Below, in pieces: positions 11,601-23,600 of a stretch of 64,000 nucleotides of DNA. How positions within the stretch are numbered: the first letter of the stretch is position 1; each line of letters starts with the position of its first letter. The translations under genes were made by a program, and so were the position numbers. Under the pieces are notes generated by a model that saw only the letters and a program-made list of their open reading frames with translations, did no database searches and was not told where the DNA came from. Source of the DNA: Siphonodentalium dalli (taxonomy: Eukaryota > Mollusca > Scaphopoda > Gadilida > Siphonodentaliidae); contig CP136065.1 of the NCBI GenBank assembly GCA_032622095.1, positions 68,789,675-68,853,674 on the forward strand, given 5' to 3'.

Positions 11601-14600
11601 TTGATGGTATCCAAATAGTAAGTCAGTTAATTACGTACATAAGACTGCCGTCTGATTGAAGACTATATAAATGATCGAGCTACGCGAGTTTAATACAGTG
11701 TTTACAAATTTATAATGAATCTAAATACTAAAAAGCATGTACGCATTGACCAATAATACCTAGCAAGGAGAATTGAATAATGTATTTCTTAGAATTTCAA
11801 GTAGCGTCAGTGAAAATGAAACTGACAGGATTATATATGCTGTCGATCGTAAAACTATTTGTGCACGGTGACGTCATGCTGCAGGGTTTGTATGCAGGAG
11901 ATATTTATAGCGGCAAAATACGAATGGTAACGAAATCTTTCACCCGGAACGCGTAGCTTGTTCAATAGTCTGTGTTAGTCCAACAACTGATGACCGCAGC
12001 TAAGAACATAGTTTTAGCCATCGTGTTATAAAATATAGTTGAGTTTTTGGTGGGAAATGTGAACATGTGCGTCGCTGATTATTGTGCTTGGGGACCCAGG
12101 CAGGACAACGAGACTATTATTGACCGTACTTTGACTTTATCTCCATATGGGGGGGGGGGGGGGGGGGGGGGGTGGTATGTGTTCGTGTTTATCCTTCATG
12201 CATGTAATATGGCTCAAATGAATGGTGTTCTCACCAGGGTTGGCGCTGGACGAAAATTTTCTCTTGCCAAAACTTTTGCCAAATGAAATTATTTTTTGCC
12301 AAATTAAAAAAATATTTGCCAAATTTAATTGCGAGTATAATTGGGGAAATTATCGTGTTTTTTATATTTGTTAAAAACTAACCACAGACACAGGTAAAAT
12401 GAGCTACTAGAAAAGCAAGTTAGTATTATTAATAAATATCAAAGTAGCAATAAATATCTAAGCGACACCTGCCTGGAAACTACATTTAATGTTGCTACAC
12501 AGTCATCAAGCTTACATATTATTTCGCCTTGTATTACTGCTGAAATCAACGAGCCATAAATTAAACCGTCGTCATTCACATTCGGCTGATTAACCTATTG
12601 TCTTATACTCGCTGGTAATATAACGCTGACATCATAAATATGTGCTATATACTGTCGCCATTATTATGCATTGTTACAATGACAACATGCGTCCATACTC
12701 CAAACGGACAAAGGGAGGATTAACTGTCAAAACAAATTAATAATTACCTTTTGTGGTATCTACATTGAGATCATATTACAAAGTACTTACAACAGCCTCA
12801 ATGAAAAATTTAAACAACATCGCTTTTTTTCCGACTCACATTTTAACCACGGTCGATTAGCTGTTTGATGAAAGTTTGATTATGACAGAAAGATGGGATT
12901 ACCATTTTGTTAAAACTAAAGAAGATTACATATAACTGTCGACATAACACTGCTGACTGCGCTGCATGTAAATTGATAGATTTCATGCTTTGGTTTCCCA
13001 TTGTATTGTCTGTAATTCGGCACACGCCGGAATAACCCACGTTCAATATTTATAACTAGATAGTTCACATCCCATAATTAAAAACTTACTTGCCAAAAGT
13101 TTTGCCAAATGAAAATATTTTTTGCCATTGGCAAATTTGGCAAGTGGCAGCGCGAACCCTGGTTCTCACTATGAATTCCCGCTATAAAGACTTATTTGGG
13201 ACAGGTTCCGTATTATTGTGAAATAAATCACTTTGGGATTTTGTTAAGTACATGTATGCATGGCAATATACGCATAATAATCAACACACGTAGAGAATCA
13301 CATGCATTTTTCAGGAACTTCACTTACCGGTACATCGAACGCACAACAAATGGTAATACAACAATAAGATAAATGATCAACATTGAGCAGTTTCATCCAC
13401 GAAAATCCCGTGCATAAAAATATCCCCGACTCAGCAATTGAGTGTTCTTTGATCCAATTATGTAATCATACGATAGCACGGGGTCTTCGAGCATGAATGG
13501 TTTGATCCATGGAATCCCGTGCACAAAAATACCCACACTCAACAGTCCGGCATTCTTTGGTGTTACCGCGACATGTATTACGCTGTATATAATGTCGCTA
13601 TTTGACACGCTCTTTCTTATTTTTTTTCGGGAGATGGACTGTGTCGATTTCATTTTGTCAATATTAATGAAAATAAGTGTAGATATATAGCCTGTTGACA
13701 CAGACAAGACTGAAAAAGTTTTTAATAATGTCATTTATTTGTGTATGAGCGGGATTACATGCAACGACCTACGGGGGGAATGTGTCCGTGGGACGGACCC
13801 GCAGCCGGCCTGGCCGAAACCCTGACTATTGTTCAACTTATATTATTTTCATTATAACATGTATGCTGTGTTCAGATGGAAGCAAGCCTGGTAACAGGTC
13901 TGACATTTGCAGAATGAGGTCCCCAGAGTGTGAATTTAGTGATGGTATCCCGCACGGGATGTTAGCATGATCAAGCCCGTAGAAAAGGGGGTTCGTACCC
14001 TTTGAACCATCGGCCCTTCTGCCTGCATGTGCCCGGTGGTGGTAATTGCCGTTCGCTGTTCGGGTGAACGTGTCATGTGCAGCAGTTGACCAAACGGCAA
14101 AATTTTGCTGAGCGGGACCTCCCTTCGAACAAACGACGTATGTACGTATATAGATATAGTCATATAATAGATCATAATACAAGCAGGCTTAGTTTGAATA
14201 GAGACTGGTGCACACAAATTCAACATATATAGACCGCCAACACATGTCGGTATAAAGCTGCTTTCACTGACATGCTGCTGATGCATGCGGCTATCGGATT
14301 ATATAGGCACAACGTTTCAAACCATACATATATATCACTGGGGTTCAACGTTTTGAAATCGGATGCGTCTAACTGCATAAGCCGCAGGTATTGTATGTGC
14401 AAGCAGCTTAAGGCTCCGGAGTTCGACCTGCATGTGGTTCATCAACATAACCAACCAAAAGTAGCCTGCCGGAATCACTGGATATAAAGACCCATACATA
14501 CAGCGAAAGGGTGTCGTGTAAAGCACATAGCCGGGGCAGAAGCAGGTACACAAAAATACTATACAGAGTGCCAATTAAGCTATGTCCATCAACCTTGGTC

Positions 14601-17600
14601 AAAACTGTTCGAAATATCATGCCCGACATAACAATAGTTGGAAAGGTCACACGAAACAATAGGTTAAAATCGATTTGTAAATCGATTTTCCAACAATCTA
14701 TTGGTGGGGAATATTTTGTTTTAGACCATCATTTACATATCTTCCTACTTTTGGTCCAAATATTTGATTGAAATGACCATCAATTGGAAATTTTCCAACC
14801 TTATAGGGGGTGTCAGGTTTAAAGTTTCTAACATTTGGAAACATTGAGCCTATACTCAATAGATACTAGGATTTTGTAATTTGTATGTTCAGATTTAAAA
14901 ATTTTCTCACACAGGGCTGATCCATGGTCGGCCCAGTGTGTCCTGGTCACTCCCATATGGTCAGTTAAAAACTTATAAATAACTTAAGAAAAACAAATCG
15001 GGGCAGGTGATATTCCCTGCAGATAGACTACTTTTGATGTTAGGATTTAGAAATTTTCAGGTTCAGGTCACAAACTTGTCTGATACTGGTTCGATCCATG
15101 GTCAGGCCCAGTGGATTATGTTACTCCCCCATGCACAAGACAATTGGTTCATTTAGAACAGCTAGGCTATATAGATACCGTTCAGATCCAGGCCTGGGAG
15201 AGAAAACTTGGAAAAATCAAAGCTCAACTTTTTTGTTTCAGGGCGGATCTAAAGTACGCCGTTTGCATCGTATTTTTCCAAAAATTTCCCCGGGGGAGAA
15301 ACCCCGGACCCCCCTCAATGCGATAAGGCCGGGGACACCCCCTCTCGTTGCTTCACAGCTCGTGTCCAATGCCCTCATAATATATGACGAACTGTCTTTG
15401 CTAGTTGCTGGCTACGGACTTGATCCTCATTCTGCGTTAAGACCTCATCTGCTATGGGAGACCTAGAATCAGATGGAAGTTCCCCAGTAGAAGTTGGTAA
15501 TGTTAATTCGCACATTGGTCACCTCGATTATGAACTTTATCTTCTGCAAATTAGGAGATCATTGTTGAACTTATTAGCTGAAAATTTCTTTAGGGAACTA
15601 CTCATCAATGAGTATTTAGTATAGAAAAGGTTAATGCCAGTATAAAATGAGGAACAATGTGGATAAAGTAAATATACAGTAATGCTCTAATTAATCGACT
15701 CCTTAACCACAGCATAATTATGGGTGACATTTCAGGATTTAGTCAGAAATATGGCTTGTTGCCATTCATAGGAAAGCTCTCGGCGAGAGCTTTCCGATGA
15801 ATGGCAACAAGCCATATTTCCGACTATATCCTGAAAAGTTACCCATAATTCTGCTGTGGTTAAGGAGTCGATTAATTAGAGCATTACTGTATTCAACCTT
15901 GAATGTGTGATTTGTAGTTCCAATAACTTCCCATGCTACTAGTACCATCCCCTTCAACTAAACCCTACAGAAGTATTATGTAGTGAGACGTATATATGTC
16001 ATGTGTATGACATTTCATTTGAAGGTAATATTTGATATTTCCTGTATTTGTACTTCACATCCTTGTGCTGCTGTAGTATTGCTGTCTCCCATATACTTCG
16101 CACCTCTGACGTGCATTATAGCCCACTGCTGATCTCTGATGATTCAAACCAGGGCAGTTCCCAGGGCAGTTGAAGCTGATGTTCCCAGGGCAGTTGAAGC
16201 TGATGTTCACCCATTAGTCACCTCGATTATACATTTTATCTTCTACAAATTAGGGGATATAGAAACTTCTCAGAAGGGAAAAAGTAACTAAAAAACTAAT
16301 AAATTTGAGACTATATAGATACTTCCCAGAAAATGAGGCCAAAGCAGAATGAGGTTCCCAGAGGGGGAATTTGGTGATGCTAGCTAGCCCGCCATTAGGG
16401 ATAGCGTCACTAAATTTACCCTCTGGGGACCTCATTCTGCAAATGTCAGACACACTATATCTAGGCTTGCATCTGACACAAATCAAGCTAGTTGGAGCTG
16501 CCTACTCATGATTACTGTAAACCCCAACCTCATGTATTAAATATTTGGTTATTTTGATTTATATAGTCATGAATTGGCGAGAAATTAACTTCTTTCGAGA
16601 AAAAGTTGTTTGAGTCATGGTTTTGGGTGGGGGGGGGGAGATTTTCAGGCCTGGATACTCCACCCCACTCAGCACCAACATGACAAAAAAATCCCCACGG
16701 GAGAAGATATCCAGGGGAAGATGATGTGTTACACCAGTACCTTTGATGTCTTTTCAGCTCTACATGAGAAGCTCTTTGTTGTGTTTATGGTCACCTCTTG
16801 TGTCTACATGCTGCTAAATACAGTAATCTTCAAGATGAGTCGAGCACCTGTCATGTCTGATATTGTAAGTGTTGCATTACCCTGCATGCCACTGTGTTCA
16901 CATTGGTTGTATTCCTCGATATGGACACAACGCTGATAAATATATACCATTATTATACATTTGCTTCTCATATGCTTGATTGACTTACCAAGGTGATAGA
17001 AATTATTGCCTCAAAAATATTTCTCGGTACCTGTAAGTTCTTGACCACAGAACAATAAACAGAATTTTTTTGGGTTAAATTTTCTGAATATTGTCAAACA
17101 TGAAGAGCATTTATGTTGCGTCTCATTTTGAAATCTGAAAATGAATATCTGTCATTGTGCTTAGAGGCACTGTAAACTAAATCTGGCCATTTATGGGACC
17201 ATCTCCTTTTTAGCTCACCTGAGACGAAGTATCCGGTGGAGCTATAGTCATCACATCTCGTCCGTCCGTCGTCCATCCGTCAACAATTCTTTTAAACAAC
17301 TTCTCCTCTGGAATCATAAGACCGAATGAGTTCATATTTGGTGTGGATGTTCCCTAGGTGACTCACATTCAGATTTGTTCATATGAGGTCACTGGGTTAA
17401 ATAGTTGCGAAGCCAGGGCCATAACTCTTTCCCTCCATAGTAATTCTTTTAAACATCTTCTCAAATACCATCAGGCCAAATGGGTTCATATTTGGTATGA
17501 AGGATCCTTGGGTGACTGGGGTTCAGATTTGTTCAAATGCGGTCAAATGTGGGCAGGGCCAGGGTCACAACTCTTAATTATTTTTATTTTTTTTCAAATT

Positions 17601-20600
17601 ATTTTTTTTATTTTATTTGAGATTAAATTTCTTGCTCAATTAAAAAAAAAATAACACCATTATAACATCCACCAGGGTGACTCAACCAAATTTGGTTTAA
17701 ATCAGTCTAAAATCAAGAACATGCAAGCAGCAGAAACTCAGAGCTCTATGAGATGAGGAAGGTGCCCGCAATCACAGAATGTTTACTTAACACCATATAG
17801 AAGTCACATTGATTATAAAGTAATAAATGAAATGGCAGTGTTAACAAAATCTGTTTGGAATGACAGCTTTGATTAATAGCCTAAATTTCTCTGCCTGTTA
17901 GAGAGTTTGTATATAAATGATAACAAACTCCACTCCCAAGGCCAAGTGTGAATGATGAATCTGACAGTTAGGCCAGTAAAACTAAATACCTTTTTCTCAG
18001 GCGATTACATATGGGAAACTGGATGAGAAAGAAGGAGGCATTTTTCTTAGCTTACCTGAGATGAAGAATTGAGACATATTTTGTGTGGATGGTCACTAGG
18101 TGGCTGGGATTCAGTTCTGTTCAAATGGGGGTAACATGGTCAAAAAAGTGGCATAGCTAGGGACCTAACTTGTTCCATCCATAGTAATTCTTAAAACATC
18201 TTCTCAAGAATCTAGGGACCTAACTCTTTCCATCCATAGTAATTCTTAAAACATCTTCTCAAGAATCATCGGGGCTATTTAGCTTATAATTGGTATGGAA
18301 ATTTTTTGGGTGACAGGGATACAGATGTGTTAAAATGAGGTCACCTGGTCAAATAAGGGCAGAGCCAGGGACGTAACATGTCCATCCATTGTAATTCTTA
18401 AAATGTCTTCCTATCAAGAACCATCAGGCCTATTCAGCTTATATTTGGTATGGGTGACTAGGATTCAGATTTGATTCAGAATTGGTCAGAGCCAATGACA
18501 TAATTCTTTCCCTCATCAGTTATTTTTAAAATATCTTCTCAAGAACCATTTGGCATATTTGGTATACATTTTGGTATAGAGAGTCCTTGGGTGACTGGGT
18601 TCAGATTTGTTAAAATGGGTTCACCAGGTCAAATAGGGGTGCGACCAGGGACATAACTCTTCCCCCAAAGTAATTCTTAAAATGGCGCTCCTCAAGAGCC
18701 ATCAGTCCTATTTAGCCTATATGTAGTAACCAGTATGGAGGGTCCTTGTGTTACTTGGGTCTGGGTTACAGATTTGTTAAAATGGGTTCGACCAATCAAG
18801 AAGTGGCATTTGGTGTAAATGGCCTATGGAGAGTTGGGATCAAAATTTGTTTGAATGGGGTCCACCATTAAAAAAGGGGAGCATGTCAGGTTGTAACTTT
18901 GCCACAGTTAGGAAAGCTTGAAGTATCAGTTGTAAAATTCCAACATGTGCAAAGGAATTTTACGAACTTGGGAGCGTGTTTGCTTCAGTTGAGAGGGAGC
19001 AGACTATGGACTATGTGGGGTGGGGGGATCTGGATCATATTTCAAAGTGGACACCCCACTGCTCAACGGAGACCCTCTAGGCTACATGTATGTCCCTCTT
19101 TAGGACTACTTGTTTTTAAGTGAATTTGACAAGTACTAACTCTTATGGTCTTCCGAGTCCCAGTCTTCCTAGTCTTTACAGTCTGGTGAGCATCTCCAGT
19201 TATTGACTGTCTTGTTTACTCAACAGAATATATATATATACATGTACATGTATATTTTCATTATAATTACCATGTTGTTTGGATCGTTCATAGAGCACAC
19301 GAGTGTATTGTGCAATAATCCATGGCTCAAATTCATTCATTTGTTGTATATATTCTGTTGAGTATAAAAGGAGATGGTCCCATAAATGGCTAGAGGAAAC
19401 CCATATTATTGCATTCTACTGTTTGAATTCATTGTGAAATCTCCATATGATTTTGAGCTCTCAGTACCTATTTTTAACTCCTTAATGACGAGATCTGCAC
19501 TGGTGCAGCATTAAAACCTGTGCCAGTAGATTATCTTATATATGCGAGTCTCCCATATGGAGCCTGGCGTATATACAAGAATTTACTGGTTTACAATATT
19601 GTTAGGCCAATCTTTTCTCTTATATTTTCGAGGTTCTTATATGGGAGACTCATATATAAGAGAATGCATTGGCACCGGGTTTCCCAAAAATTTCAGGAAG
19701 CTCCAGTCATGGAAGGGTTATAGATACGGATAATCGTTAATCCCCCAGTGACGAGATACAGCGTGTTCTACTTAAATAATCCTTGTTTGTAAACAAAAGC
19801 TGTAACAGCAAAGAATGATATAACTCTAATATACAGATAATGATCTCAATGAACTGATGTCTTACCAGCAATGGTGGTGTCCAAGTCGCCTCACAATTAC
19901 ATCTTGGTATTAATACAGAAGAAAACATCTGTTGTAACTACCGGATCGTCCAATGAAAATGTTCTGTTGTGCTTTGGGAGGCTAAGATAAAATTATTGGC
20001 ACCATTAACAATTGCATTCAAATCACACCAAATTTTATTTTAATCGACCCATTCTTCCCGCTGACAGTTCAAAATTCAGCTAATCCACATTACTTCATGA
20101 TTGGGAAATGATCAGACAGAAAATGTGTACATAATATAATTGTTCTTGTAAAGAGATGAATTTTTTTCAATCCAGTTAGTATCTTCTCCTAACCTTAATA
20201 TGGTAATACATACCAAATAAGGAATTTACTATATGATAGTATTGTGAGCTGTAAGTTGTAAACATACCAAATTAGGGTTTTACAACCGACGTACAATGTG
20301 TGCCAATCTAAATAACGAAATGATGCAATATCGTGACTCTGCAAATGAACAATTCACTGCACATTTTGTGAGAAACTAAACAACAATCGACCTGAATTTT
20401 CTCTGACACAAAGCAAGTTTTGTGAATAATATCGCATTAATATCATTATTATGCTATGCTATTACATAGTTTATTCTTGAGGAAATTATCATAATTTGAT
20501 AAATGTTGTTTCTAATTATAACCTACAATGAAGGCCGACTGTCCCTTTAAGGAATTCATTCAAAAGCGTTTAATGTTTTAAAAATAGTAACATTCCAGCC

Positions 20601-23600
20601 CTGTTAATTAGCAGAAATTTGTCCTCATCTAAAAAGCCTAGGATCCATATATTTGCATGCTCTATTGTGCTCTGCATATATAACTTCAGTTTATAATTGG
20701 AACTTACTCCATTATCATGGCAAACTTTGGTTGGGTCTGGTTTAAAATTGACGATTATCAAGATAATCCTTGTAGTTATCTCAGTAATCCTTGGCAATGA
20801 ATTGTTGCCGTCTGCAGACTTCCACAGTGCAATATTGAGGCAATGTCTCCAGCAAATTGTTTTAATTTTGCAGAAAACATCAGCATGCTCTGTAATTTGC
20901 CTTGGCTAAAAATATAGCCGATAAAATTTATTTTCGCCAGGGCATATTCCTCGGCTCAGCCGATAGCCGACACTATTTAACAGGGCTGCTGAACCAGTTC
21001 ATAAAAAATAGGAAACAAGTTATTTCTCAGTGACAGAAGTTGACTGGTCTTCCGGACTCAATTACTGTACACCTCTGAACTAATACAGAAAGCTCAGAGA
21101 AGAGACGCACCATCTTTAATCTTTTCATGATGGGAGTTGCGCCGGTGCACCATTAGAGATCCTGTGTCAGTGCATTCCCTTGTATATGCTAGTCTCCCAT
21201 AGGGAGCCTCACACATATAAGAGAATGCACTGGCCTACACGGTCAAGGTAAATATTGTAAGGCCAATGTATTCTCTTATATACATATATATGAGTCTCTC
21301 TGTGGGAGACTCGCATATAAAGGAGAATGCAATGGACAGTATTTTCGCCAAATTTCAGGAAGCTCCAGTCATGAAAGGGTTAAAGACATATTATGTACTT
21401 GTTCTGGTGCATGGAACTGATCAGTTAGTATCCAGGCACTATGCCAACTGGATGAATGTAGCATTCTAGTAACGTTGCCAAAAATCTGAAGCTAATCGAC
21501 CGTACCACTCCATAGAAAACATCGTCTGAACTACGCTCAATTGTCAATATTTACTACTTGATTCGGGACGCATCTATCGGCGATAAACTAACGAAAACGA
21601 TTTCGCCATCGAGCGTCACTGTATTTAATAATATATAAGAATGACGATGTGTGTTGTCAATTTGGATATAATATTACTAGTTTGAACAAGATTATTCGCC
21701 ATTTATATTTTATCACCCTACTGGAGTGTTTCACATCACTTTAAAGCTTCAAAAATGTTTTTCAGGAAAAACGGTCTTACAAAGAGAAGAAGATTACCTT
21801 TGTGACTATCTTGACTGCTACTGCCGGGCTTATTTTCTTCTTCATCAGACACAGGATTTACTGTGACGGCATGGGTAAGTATTTCATGTCTGTTATTATC
21901 ATGACTGCCGCCAGGCTTATTTTATTCTTCATCCAACACAGGGTTTACTGCCTAGGCTTGGGTAAGTATTCCTGGTCTGTGACTATCATTACTGCCACAG
22001 CCAGGTTTATTTTAGTCTTCATCCTACACCGAGTTTACTGCCACGGCTTGGGTAAGTTTTCCAGGTCTGTGACTATCATGACTGCCACTGCAGGACTTAT
22101 TTTATTCTTCATCAAACACAGGGTTTACTTCAGTGGCTTTGTTAATATTCCAGGGCTGTGACTATCATGACTGACTTCTTTCATTGTCTGCCGACATTTC
22201 ATCAGAGTACTATAGTAATGACCCTCGTCCGTGTGTCCGTCTGTGCATCCGTCTGTCTGCATCCGTCCGGAACTTTGTCTGAGCCTGTATCCTGTCATTT
22301 TCTGGTTAAATTTTTTTAAACTTGGCACATATATCAACCAGCATGGGAACCTGCACACTTGCTCACACGCTCACACATCGGTCAGACTCATTTCGGTGGA
22401 GTTATTGTCCTTTTTCGACATAGAATCGTGTATCCTGGGACTCATCTTTTGTCCGAGCCTGTATTCCAGTATTTTCCAGTCAATTTCTTTTAAACTTGAC
22501 ACAGATGTCTGCGCACCAGCGATTTTGAGTTTGGTTCAGACTCATTTTGACAGAGTTATTGCCCTTTGGTCCGATTATTATGAAATTTGTCATGGCTGTT
22601 GACATTGGCATGTAGATGGGAACGAGTCATTTTGGGGTCATTCGGAAAAAAAACATGGCCGCCAGTGGCCATCTTGGATTTCAATATTCAATCCATTAGC
22701 ACGGTCTACAGGCCGTACTGTTCGTCTTATTGTCATGAAATTTGTAATGGATGTTAATATTGACATGCAGATGGGAACGAGTAATTTTGGGGTCATTTGG
22801 CCAAAAAACATGGCCGCCGGCAGCCATCTTAGATTTTACTCTTTGCATGACTAAATCCTTTTACACGGGCTACAGGTTGTACCTTTAGTCAGATCATCAT
22901 AAAATTTGTAATGGCTGTTGAAATTAGAATGTAGATGGGAACGAGTCATTTTGGGGTCATTCGGACAAAAAACATGGCCACCAGCAGCCATCTTTGATTT
23001 CAAAATTTAATCCATTAGCACAGGCCACAGGTCGTACTTTTCGTCTGATCATCATTAAATTTGTCATGGATGTTAATATTGACATGTAGATGGGAACGAG
23101 TAATTTTGGGGTCATTCGGCCAAAAAACATGGCCGCCAGCAGCCATCTTGTATTTTACTCTTGTATGACTAAATTCTTTAGCACAGGCTACAGGTCGTAC
23201 CTTTAGTCTGATCATCATAAAATTTGTCATGGATGTTAACAATGACATGTAGATGGGAACGAGTCATTTTGGGGTCATTCGGCCGAAAAACATGGCCGCT
23301 GGCAGCCATCTTGGATTTTACTCTTTGTATGACTAAATCATTTAGCACGGGCTACAGGTTGTACTTTTAGTCTGATCATCATAAAATTTGTCATGATTGT
23401 TAATAATGACATGTAGATGGGAACGAGTCATTTTGGGGTCATTCGGCCAAAAAACATGGCCACCAGAAGCCATCTTGGATTTTACTCTTTGTATGACTAA
23501 ATCATTTAGCATGGGCTACAGGTCGTACCTTTAGTCTGATCATCATAAAAATTTTTATGGCTGTTGAAATTGTAATGTAGATGGGAACGAGTCATTTTGG

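Larger units (their letters stand above)
2678..16757 (+). other. PGAP2: PGAP2 intron, 14.1 kb
   Basis: The intron is defined by the GTAAGT at 2678 and the TCAG at 16754-16757. It is filled with a SINE, foldback elements, families A, B, D, H, T and F, CGTCC-type repeats, a hAT element and a 24-base G run. Stretches in which I recognise nothing further include 4480-4860, 5221-5600, 8470-9020, 9240-9760, 10221-10629, 11024-12148, 13566-13886 and 13966-15430. A GC-rich transposon-like scrap ('ccccgggggagaaaccccgg') sits near 15285. Confidence 0.8.
17169..19392. mobile_element. Family M palindromic MITE split by a 2-kb insert
   Basis: The left tip of M (cactgtaaactaaatctggc ... gggaccatctcctttt) lies at 17169-17211. 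The rest (ctcaacagaatata ... ccatggctcaaattcattca ... ggagatggtcccataaatgg) lies at 19218-19392. The intact copy at 31929-32257 shows these two parts are normally adjacent. The insert is the repeat array at 17212-19217. Confidence 0.7.
16865..21765 (+). other. PGAP2: PGAP2 intron, 4.9 kb
   Basis: The intron contains the family M element split by a tandem array (17169-19392), two family A elements (19474-19722 and 21116-21383) and a family F copy on the - strand (21384-21745). Positions 19723-21115 contain a hAT-like scrap near 20930-21000 (cagggctg ends) and otherwise nothing I recognise. Confidence 0.8.

Noticed and set aside
12137-12322. Frame with a run of prolines on the minus strand and glycines on the plus strand
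   Set aside because: It is produced by the 24-base G homopolymer and the start of a hAT element.
13838-14659. Overlapping minus strand frames of 60-116 residues
   Set aside because: Several mutually overlapping frames, none with motifs, splice context or a consistent composition. They include a family H fragment.
15098-15466. 122-residue + strand frame
   Set aside because: It crosses a GC-rich transposon-like scrap (near 15285) and enters a family H core; no protein family is recognisable.
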